Shown: positions 1 through 4,277 of the stretch, one piece after another
How the letters are laid out: each line of letters opens with the position of its first letter
Numbering within the stretch: position 1 is the stretch's first letter
DNA from: Phytoactinopolyspora endophytica
Lineage (GTDB): Bacteria; Actinomycetota; Actinomycetes; Jiangellales; Jiangellaceae
Length of the DNA stretch: 5,081 nt
Assembly (NCBI RefSeq): GCF_004138495.1
Contig: NZ_ML142872.1
Coordinates: 1 to 5,081 of the forward strand
Direction: 5' to 3'
Translations under genes and position numbers: made by a program
The notes under the pieces: model-generated
Database searches by the model: none
Seen by the model: the letters and a program-made list of their open reading frames with translations, nothing else
Told to the model about the DNA's origin: nothing

Positions 1-1
1 G

Positions 2-112
2 ATCAAACGCATCGGCTTCGGGTTCCGCAACTTCCGCAACTACCGAGTCCGCGCCCTGCTCTACGCCGGCAAACCCAACTGGCGAGTACTGGGCTCCATC
101 GTCGTCCGATGA
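2..112 (+). CDS. ISL3-family transposase, C-terminal fragment (5' end outside window)
   Basis: Thirty-six codons are readable before the TGA at 110-112. The peptide begins IKRIGFGFRNFRNYRVRALL and ends with LYAGKPNWRVLGSIVVR. This is the conserved C-terminal tail I recognise from ISL3-family (DDE-type) transposases of actinobacteria, just after the catalytic glutamate region. The tail is rich in Arg and aromatic residues and carries the typical GFGFRNFxNYR motif. The 5' part, including the zinc-finger/HTH domain and the DDE residues, lies outside the window, so I cannot tell whether the element is intact. The neighbouring sequence (about 118-142) looks like the right terminal inverted repeat of such an element, which supports a natural stop rather than a truncation. 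An isolated 3' remnant remains possible. Confidence 0.85.
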   Translation: MKRIGFGFRNFRNYRVRALLYAGKPNWRVLGSIVVR

Positions 113-117
113 ACCCA

Positions 118-142
118 GCACCCCCGCCAGAATCCGAAGACC
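118..142. repeat. Probable right terminal inverted repeat of the ISL3 element
   Basis: Just after the transposase stop the sequence ends in CCAGAATCCGAAGACC. From memory, the right ends of actinobacterial ISL3 elements read like AATCCGGAAGAGCC, and this differs by small changes. The position, within about 30 bases of the transposase stop, is right for the family. The left end is outside the window, so neither pairing nor the expected 8-base target duplication (candidate 143-150) can be checked. A second, weaker candidate (CCCACATTCCTAAGAG) lies at 141-156. The exact outer boundary is uncertain by a few bases. Confidence 0.45.
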
Positions 143-179
143 CACATTCCTAAGAGTTGGCGCGACATCTGGATAGCCG

Positions 180-1022
180 GTGGACGAGGTACGCGAGCAC
201 ACAGTCGTAGTCGAAGACGGCGCACAACTTTGGACGATGAGTTCCGGGCCCTCGGATGGGGCACCGGTCGTCCTGTGCCGCGGCGGCCCGGGGCTATGGG
301 ACGACCTCGGCCCGATCGCGTCGATGCTCGACTCAGCCCATCATGTCCACCGTTATGACCAGCGAGGCTGCGGCCGTTCGACAGGGCCCCATGACTATCG
401 GCCAGACCGGGCGATCGCCGACCTCGAAGCGCTACGCCGGCACTGGGGCTATGACCGGTGGACAGTCTTCGGCCATTCCTGGGGTGCGGCCCTGGTACTC
501 GCCTACGCCTGGACCCATCCCGAACATGTGCGGGCCGTGATCTACTGCAGCGGGACCGGACCGGGAACGGAGTGGCGGAGGCCGTACCAGACAGAATCCG
601 CCAAGCGCCTCACGACTGAGCAGCTGGCTCGCCGCGATGAGCTGGAACAGCAGGAGCGGGCCTGGGACGAGGAAGTTGAGTACCGCACGCTCTGCTGGCT
701 GCCCGACTACGCCGACCCAGTGAACGCCGAAGCTCGGGCAAGGGCCGCAGCGTCCGTCCGATTCGAAATAAACTGGCAGGCCAACCGAGAACTTTGGTCC
801 GGCCAACCTGACGTGATCACGCACGCAACGAAGGTGACCGCTCCGGCTCTGATCATCCATGGCGAACAAGACCCACGACCACTGGCCAACGCTCGAAGGC
901 TCCTCGATATCCTTCCCAGCGCCACGTTCGCTGCCATTCCCGACGCGGGACATTCTCCATGGTTTGAGGCTCCTACAGCCTTCTCGACCCGGCTAAACGC
1001 CTTTCTTACAGCCCACGGATAG
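180..1022 (+). CDS. Alpha/beta hydrolase, proline iminopeptidase-like (peptidase family S33)
   Basis: The gene encodes a 280-residue soluble cytoplasmic hydrolase, a normal length for the family. The motifs run in the expected order. An oxyanion-hole loop RGGPG lies at 34-38, where the family usually has HGGPG. DQRGCGRS at 60-67 is typical of proline iminopeptidases. The nucleophile elbow GHSWG is at 98-102, with Ser100. A helical cap spans roughly 130-210, with charged helices around 141-168. HGEQD at 227-231 supplies the acid Asp231, and DAGHS at 255-259 supplies His258. The catalytic triad is therefore complete. Substrate is not readable from the sequence: N-terminal prolyl peptides are the family reference, but many relatives cleave esters or amides. 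I chose GTG at 180 because an in-frame TAG at 174-176 blocks anything upstream and the first beta strand begins at once. ATG at 237 (residue 20) would cut that strand. The only ribosome-binding match is a weak GGA at 171-173. The gene begins about 37 bases after the ISL3 end and converges with the GNAT gene. Confidence 0.88.
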   Translation: MDEVREHTVVVEDGAQLWTMSSGPSDGAPVVLCRGGPGLWDDLGPIASMLDSAHHVHRYDQRGCGRSTGPHDYRPDRAIADLEALRRHWGYDRWTVFGHSWGAALVLAYAWTHPEHVRAVIYCSGTGPGTEWRRPYQTESAKRLTTEQLARRDELEQQERAWDEEVEYRTLCWLPDYADPVNAEARARAAASVRFEINWQANRELWSGQPDVITHATKVTAPALIIHGEQDPRPLANARRLLDILPSATFAAIPDAGHSPWFEAPTAFSTRLNAFLTAHG

Positions 1023-1025
1023 CGG

Positions 1026-1060
1026 GCAACGTGGGTCCAAGAGGCAGCAGCGACCGTTGC
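1026..1060. terminator. Weak hairpin between convergent genes
   Basis: GCAAC (1026-1030) pairs with GTTGC (1056-1060), and after a three-base bulge GGTC (1034-1037) pairs with GACC (1052-1055), leaving a 14-base loop. It begins four bases after the hydrolase stop. There is no T-tract on either strand, so this is a modest terminator candidate only. A second small stem, CCGCT/AGCGG at 1106-1119, overlaps the GNAT stop codon. Confidence 0.22.
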
Positions 1061-1112
1061 AGCGAGCAGGGAGACCATGGCGTGAGCCCGTCCTAGGGAT
1101 GGAGTCCGCTGG

Positions 1113-1676
1113 TCAGCGGTCGTCGACGGAGTGGCTCAGCCGCGAGGCGTCGGGCCAGGCCATGCGTAAGCCTTGGGGCGTGCCGTTGAGGCGGGTCGGA
1201 TCTCCACCGGGCGGTGGCACCGGCGCCGTCTCAACGCACGTGGCTCCGGATGCGCGGTAGAACTGCTGCGCGGCTGTGTTCTGCTGCAACACCCACAGGT
1301 ACATCGCTTTGCCGGTCGCCCGGTCAGTGACAGCCCGGGCGGCGCGGGCCAGCAGCTGGGTGCCGATGCCGGTACGGCGCCGGCTGTGCAGGACGTGCAA
1401 GTTGTCGACGAGGCTTCCCCATCTCGGGTCGTCGTCGAATGCGACGTGGACAAAGCCCACCAACTGGCCGTCGTGCTCGGCGAGGATGGTGTCGGTGTGG
1501 GTCGGCGCGGCGAGCCGCGCCGACCACCCCGAGTGATGGTCGGCGGCGACGTCGCCATCGAGGAATGAGTCGGCATAAGCGCCCCGATAGTGCCGACGCC
1601 AGCTGTCGGTGTGGAGTAGCGCGATCTGTTCGGCGTCGTCTGCTCTGGCCGAACGGAACCGCAGCGAAGGATCCAC
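1113..1676 (-). CDS. GNAT-family N-acetyltransferase
   Basis: The gene encodes a 187-residue Gcn5-related acetyltransferase that should move an acetyl group from acetyl-CoA to an amine; the acceptor cannot be read. The N-terminal strand and helix (FRSARADDAEQIALLH, about 7-22) have the usual GNAT opening. A central strand QLVGFVHVAF lies at 71-80. Motif A follows: strand VDNLHVLHSRR, then the pyrophosphate-binding RRTGIG at 100-105. Motif B is LWVLQQNTAAQQFYRASGA at 127-145, where Tyr140 sits at the usual general-acid position. The C-terminal tail after about residue 150 is proline- and glycine-rich and looks less ordered. The start is GTG at 1676-1674, three bases after the rnhA stop (TGA-gct-GTG), so translation is probably coupled to rnhA and there is no separate strong ribosome-binding site. 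Pairing with rnhA does not reveal the substrate. Confidence 0.88.
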   Translation of the reverse strand: MDPSLRFRSARADDAEQIALLHTDSWRRHYRGAYADSFLDGDVAADHHSGWSARLAAPTHTDTILAEHDGQLVGFVHVAFDDDPRWGSLVDNLHVLHSRRRTGIGTQLLARAARAVTDRATGKAMYLWVLQQNTAAQQFYRASGATCVETAPVPPPGGDPTRLNGTPQGLRMAWPDASRLSHSVDDR

Positions 1677-1679
1677 AGC

Positions 1680-2141
1680 TCAACCGCGGAGCGCGTCGTC
1701 GATGCCGCGGTTGGCCAACTCGTCGGCCTTCTCGTTGCCGGGGTTGCCGGCATGCCCTTTGACCCAGAGCCATTCGACTTGATGCATGCTGGCTGCACTC
1801 TCGAGCTGCCGCCATAGGTCGGCGTTCTTCACGGGCTTCTTCTCGGCAGTCACCCAGCCGTTGCGTTGCCACCCGGCCAGCCATCTCGTGATGCCGTTGC
1901 GAAGGTATGAGCTGTCGGTGTGGATGCGCACGACAGCAGGTCGGGTCAGGGCCGTCAATGCCTGAATCGCCGCCATCAGCTCCATGCGGTTATTGGTCGT
2001 ATCGTCTGGCTCGCCGCCGAAGAGTTCTTTGCGTTGCTCGCCGTACTGCAAGACCGCACCCCAGCCTCCCGGGCCAGGATTACCACGGCAGGCGCCGTCC
2101 GTATAGATCTCCACAGCCTTGCGATCAGCCTCAGGTGGCAC
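1680..2141 (-). CDS. rnhA: Ribonuclease HI
   Basis: The gene encodes 153 residues, the standard length for single-domain bacterial RNase HI, which cuts the RNA strand of RNA:DNA hybrids (R-loops, primers) using two metal ions. The active-site set is complete: Asp15 in IYTDGA, Glu54 in NNRMELMAA, Asp76 in IHTDSSY, His130 in [14 protein letters not shown] and Asp140 at the end of that motif. These match E. coli Asp10, Glu48, Asp70, His124 and Asp134 with a constant small offset. The basic protrusion is present as [21 protein letters not shown] around 90-110. Start is GTG at 2141-2139. No good ribosome-binding site precedes it, and a TAGATT hexamer (2153-2148) sits where a -10 box for a leaderless transcript would lie. 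It heads a two-gene unit with the GNAT gene and is divergent from the DUF222 gene. There is no fused phosphatase domain like that in the M. tuberculosis RNase H/CobC protein. Confidence 0.95.
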   Translation of the reverse strand: MPPEADRKAVEIYTDGACRGNPGPGGWGAVLQYGEQRKELFGGEPDDTTNNRMELMAAIQALTALTRPAVVRIHTDSSYLRNGITRWLAGWQRNGWVTAEKKPVKNADLWRQLESAASMHQVEWLWVKGHAGNPGNEKADELANRGIDDALRG

Positions 2142-2147
2142 CTGTCT

Positions 2148-2153
2148 AATCTA
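2148..2153 (-). promoter_or_regulatory. Candidate -10 box of rnhA (leaderless transcript)
   Basis: On the minus strand TAGATT (fits TAnnnT) ends six bases before the rnhA GTG, so transcription would start at or beside the start codon. I see no convincing -35 box 16-18 bases upstream. Missing Shine-Dalgarno pairing before the GTG is consistent with this reading but does not prove it. Confidence 0.3.
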
Positions 2154-2236
2154 TCGAACTCGAAGAGGTGCCTTCGCGTACGGAGGGCTATGCAGGGTGA
2201 CATTGCCTTCGAACGCGGCAGACATCCCGGGGGTCC

Positions 2237-2265
2237 TTGCGAGTGGGCTGAAGATCAAATATACT
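2237..2265 (+). promoter_or_regulatory. Sigma-70-type promoter of the DUF222/HNH gene (leaderless)
   Basis: A -35 box TTGCGA (2237-2242; four of six match TTGACA) and a -10 box TATACT (2260-2265; five of six match TATAAT) are separated by exactly 17 bases. Initiation about seven bases after the -10 would fall at 2272-2273, the first base of the ATG. No Shine-Dalgarno sequence lies between the -10 and the ATG, which agrees with a leaderless mRNA, a common type in actinobacteria. The last base of the -10 is also the first base of the LexA-like box. Confidence 0.65.
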
Positions 2266-2280
2266 CGAACACATGTCCGT
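2265..2280. promoter_or_regulatory. LexA/SOS box overlapping the start codon
   Basis: TCGAACACATGTCCGT matches the mycobacterial/actinobacterial SOS consensus TCGAAC-N4-GTTCGA at 10 of the 12 fixed positions. The left half is perfect and the right half has two changes. The box covers the end of the -10, the predicted start site and codons 1-3, so bound LexA would block RNA polymerase directly. From established work on M. tuberculosis, several 13E12-repeat (DUF222) genes belong to the LexA regulon, which raises the prior for this gene. The weaker right half may lower LexA affinity and give early or leaky induction; that is inference. Confidence 0.65.
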
Positions 2281-3733
2281 ATCTGAATCCCAGTCCTCCA
2301 TGAGTGTGGTCGATGAGCTGGCCGGCTACCTTGACCGGGTGGCCGAGTTGCCGCGCGCGGCGGATGATGCGGAACGGATCGACCGGATCGCGGTGTTGGA
2401 GAAGCTCAACGCCGCGGTGTATGCGGCGCAGCTGGACGAGGTGGATGAGTTCTCTTCGTCGCAGCGGGCCGCCAACACGGCGAAAGGGCTCAAAGGTGAC
2501 CGGGCGCGGCGGGGTATCGCCGAGCAAGTGGGGCGCGCGCGTAAGGCGTCTCCGGTGACGGCGGCCAAGCAGCTCTCGCACGCCAAAGCGCTGCGCTGCG
2601 CATTACCGCACACGTTCGCCCTGCTGCGCCGGGGTGAGATCTCGGCGTGGGTGGCCACGATCGTGGTGAACGAAACTTCCCACCTCGCGGCGGAGGATCG
2701 ACGGCTCGTTGATGCCGAGCTCGCCGAGCAGCTGTCGGAGTACGGTCCGAAGAAGGCGGGGGCCGAAGCACGCAGGCTGGCGATCGAGGCCGACCCGGCC
2801 GCAGCGGTGGCGCGAGCGAGCAACGCGCGTAAGGACCGCCGTGTCGGGATCCGTCCCGCGCCGGACACGATGGCGATCCTGTCGGCCCTCGTGCCCTGCG
2901 AGCAGGGTGTGGCCGCCTACGGCGCATTGCGGCGTCACGCGGACGCGCTGGTGGCAGCCGGAGACAAGCGTTCCCGGAACCAGATCATGGCCGATACTGT
3001 GGTGGAGCGGTTGACCGGACAAGCCAATGCGGAGGCGGTATCGGCCGAGATCGGTCTGGTGATGACGGACCTATCCCTGCTCGGCGACGACGAGACGCCC
3101 GCGGAGATGCACGGCTACGGCCCCATCCCGGCCGAGATCGCCCGCAATCTCGCGCGCAACGCCGCCGACCAGCACCACAACGGCTGCCACGATGGCGGCT
3201 GTGGCGACCCCGCATCCGGTGCCGGTTCTCGTTCCGGTGACGACGGCGACAGCGACGACCGTCGATGCTGTGGCGCCAACAGCGGCTGCGCCGTGAGCGA
3301 GGTGGCGCTCAACCATGCTCGCGTGTGGGTGCGTCGGTTGTTTACCGACCCTGCCACCGGCATCCTGCGGGACTGTGACCCGCGCCGACGTCGCTTCGAC
3401 GGTGTGCTCGCCACGCTCCTGTCGTATCGGGACCGGGTGTGTCGTGACGAGTTCTGCGATGCGCCGATCCGGGAGTTCGACCACATCCACTCCTACGCCG
3501 CCGCAGGCCCCACCACCGCTGACAACGGACGCGGAGTCTGCCAACGCGGCAATCACAGCCGGCAGATGCCCGGCTGGGACGTCCGCGTCGTCGATCCGGA
3601 CCGGCACATCGTGCAAACCACGACCCCCACCGGACACACCTACCGATCAGCACCGCCGGCGGCGCCTGGAGTGAGACTTCGCCGCACCCGAACACCTGAC
3701 CACCGCCGGGCCGGACCAGAAAGAACGCTCTAA
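2273..3733 (+). CDS. DUF222 / 13E12-repeat family protein with C-terminal HNH nuclease domain
   Basis: The gene encodes 486 residues. The N-terminal DUF222 region (about 12-270) is mostly helical and Ala/Arg/Glu-rich, with the family segment HAKALRCALPHTFALLRRGEISAW (104-127 region) recognisable. Residues 300-339 are a low-complexity insertion rich in His, Cys, Gly and Asp. The HNH domain follows at 384-435: Cys390 and Cys395, FDHIH at 402-406 (Asp403, His404), Asn418, Cys423 and His428, then the family PGW at 433-435. The usual fourth zinc ligand after Cys423 (CxxC) is Gly426 here. The last 29 residues are Arg-rich and probably bind nucleic acid. The family is abundant in actinobacteria, often in multiple copies, and its biological role is unsettled; nuclease activity is inferred from the HNH motif only. 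ATG 2273 is the furthest upstream start, since TGA at 2249-2251 is in frame and no start codon lies between. ATG 2300 (codon 10) is the only close alternative and has no ribosome-binding site. The gene lies under a LexA-like box. Confidence 0.88.
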   Translation: MSVSESQSSMSVVDELAGYLDRVAELPRAADDAERIDRIAVLEKLNAAVYAAQLDEVDEFSSSQRAANTAKGLKGDRARRGIAEQVGRARKASPVTAAKQLSHAKALRCALPHTFALLRRGEISAWVATIVVNETSHLAAEDRRLVDAELAEQLSEYGPKKAGAEARRLAIEADPAAAVARASNARKDRRVGIRPAPDTMAILSALVPCEQGVAAYGALRRHADALVAAGDKRSRNQIMADTVVERLTGQANAEAVSAEIGLVMTDLSLLGDDETPAEMHGYGPIPAEIARNLARNAADQHHNGCHDGGCGDPASGAGSRSGDDGDSDDRRCCGANSGCAVSEVALNHARVWVRRLFTDPATGILRDCDPRRRRFDGVLATLLSYRDRVCRDEFCDAPIREFDHIHSYAAAGPTTADNGRGVCQRGNHSRQMPGWDVRVVDPDRHIVQTTTPTGHTYRSAPPAAPGVRLRRTRTPDHRRAGPERTL

Positions 3734-3736
3734 CCA

Positions 3737-3775
3737 CACTGGCAGCGGACCCTGACCCAGGGCCCGCTGCCAGTG
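3737..3775. terminator. Strong palindromic hairpin, probable bidirectional terminator
   Basis: CACTGGCAGCGG (3737-3748) is the exact reverse complement of CCGCTGCCAGTG (3764-3775). Inside it, after one A/C mismatch, CCCTG (3750-3754) pairs with CAGGG (3758-3762) around a three-base loop ACC. That gives 17 paired positions. It starts three bases after the DUF222 stop and ends eleven bases beyond the stop of the convergent membrane-protein gene. No T-tract follows on either strand, as is usual for many actinobacterial terminators. It could serve both genes. Confidence 0.75.
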
Positions 3776-3786
3776 CTGCAGCGGCG

Positions 3787-4050
3787 TTAGTCCCTTCCGG
3801 CTGTGCGTCGGGAGCTCATTCCTTCGGCGACGCCGATCAGGAGTACCGCGGCGACGACCGCGACGATGAAGCCGAGGACATTCAGTTCGAAGATGTCGCC
3901 CGTTCCCACGAGATTGGCGACGGTCCCGCCAATGACGGACCCGACCAGGCCGAGTAGCAACGTCGCGAGGATGCTCAGATCCTGCTTGCCGCGCTTGATG
4001 AGCCGGGCGAGCGCGCCGATGATCAACCCGGCAACCAGAAATCCGATCAC
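3787..4050 (-). CDS. GlsB/YeaQ/YmgE-family small membrane protein (transglycosylase-associated)
   Basis: The gene encodes an 87-residue integral membrane protein with three predicted helices: about 2-16, 25-48 and 57-75. The glycine-rich second helix LLGLVGSVIGG (32-42) is the family hallmark. Lysines and arginines at 15-22 separate helices one and two, and the tail SSRRTAGRD is basic. The family is often called stress-response or transglycosylase-associated, but no enzymatic activity is established and the name should not be read as a function. I chose GTG at 4050-4048 because GGGAG (4062-4058 on the minus strand) lies seven bases before it, the first helix starts immediately, and 87 residues is the usual family size. 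An open frame continues upstream to 4119, which would add 23 polar residues without a good ribosome-binding site, and I reject that extension. The gene converges with the DUF222 gene and shares its terminator hairpin. Confidence 0.85.
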   Translation of the reverse strand: MIGFLVAGLIIGALARLIKRGKQDLSILATLLLGLVGSVIGGTVANLVGTGDIFELNVLGFIVAVVAAVLLIGVAEGMSSRRTAGRD

Positions 4051-4231
4051 AGCTTTGCTCCCATCGTTTCGTGCTGCTTCATCGTCAGTATGACCCGTCC
4101 ACGCAGATCCGACGGGCATCTTTGCCCATTACCCATTCGACTACGCACCTCACATCGCGCATTGCGCACGGTGCAGTCGGCCACTCAGGGATCCGCCTGG
4201 CTTTTGTGGCTGTCCGAGGGCCACGGAGTCG
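4051..4231. other. Divergent intergenic region, no gene seen
   Basis: This stretch separates the GlsB-type gene (minus) from the winged-helix gene (plus). I find no coding frame with family signal. On the minus strand AATGGGT and AATGGGC are adjacent seven-base repeats (4137-4124) and include GGGTAA, faintly like an alternative-sigma -10, but no matching -35 is present. Short G/C palindromes occur at 4157-4167 (GCGC-ATT-GCGC) and 4166-4174 (GCAC-G-GTGC). The promoter of the GlsB-type gene must lie here or upstream, but I cannot place it. Confidence 0.4.
4058..4062 (-). promoter_or_regulatory. Ribosome-binding site fixing the GlsB-type start
   Basis: GGGAG on the minus strand lies seven bases before GTG 4050. 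It is the only good Shine-Dalgarno match in this part of the window and decides between the 87-residue form and the 110-residue open frame. Confidence 0.65.
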
Positions 4232-4262
4232 TTGAGACGCGGAGCGAATTGGGCGCTGTACT
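4232..4262 (+). promoter_or_regulatory. Candidate promoter of the AlkZ-like gene (leaderless)
   Basis: TTGAGA (4232-4237; five of six match the -35 consensus) is followed after 19 bases by TGTACT (4257-4262; four of six match TATAAT). An overlapping TACTGT (4259-4264) is an alternative -10. Either would start transcription at about 4269-4273, on or next to the ATG at 4273, and no ribosome-binding site precedes that ATG. The 19-base spacer is longer than ideal, so confidence is moderate to low. Confidence 0.35.
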
Positions 4263-4277
4263 GTCATGAACCATGAC
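4263..4277. promoter_or_regulatory. Inverted repeat over the start codon, possible operator
   Basis: GTCATGAACCATGAC is a perfect six-base inverted repeat (GTCATG / CATGAC) with a three-base spacer. It lies just after the candidate -10 and includes the ATG of the AlkZ-like gene (4273-4275). Its placement suits a repressor site or an mRNA hairpin hiding the start codon. It does not match the LexA consensus. A six-base repeat can occur by chance. Confidence 0.3.

Noticed and set aside
23..40. Tandem nine-base repeat TTCCGCAAC in the transposase
   Set aside because: It simply encodes the conserved FRNFRN motif of the transposase tail.
432..953. 173-codon minus-strand frame antisense to the hydrolase
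   Set aside because: It has no recognisable motif and lies opposite a hydrolase with a full catalytic triad.
1136..1798. 220-codon minus-strand frame across rnhA and the GNAT gene
   Set aside because: Its Ser/Thr/Pro/Arg-rich translation is typical of a shadow frame in high-GC DNA, and both genes it overlaps have complete conserved motifs.
2154..2159. TCGAAC half-site next to the rnhA -10 candidate
   Set aside because: The bases four further on (AGAGGT) do not resemble GTTCGA, and the reverse reading also lacks a second arm, so this is a lone half-site rather than an SOS box.
2209..2214. Second TCGAAC half-site in the divergent region
   Set aside because: The other arm would be CAGACA, which does not match GTTCGA.
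3071..3637. 188-codon minus-strand frame antisense to the DUF222/HNH gene
   Set aside because: It is Val/Gly/Ala-rich with no recognisable domain and lies opposite a well-supported gene; long antisense frames are expected at this G+C.
4051..4119. N-terminal extension of the GlsB-type protein to 110 residues
   Set aside because: The extra residues are polar, unlike the family, and lack a ribosome-binding site, while GTG 4050 has GGGAG at good spacing and gives the usual length.
4129..4134. GGGTAA on the minus strand as a SigF/SigB-like -10 for the GlsB-type gene
   Set aside because: No GTTT-like -35 lies 14-16 bases upstream, so the hexamer alone is not enough.
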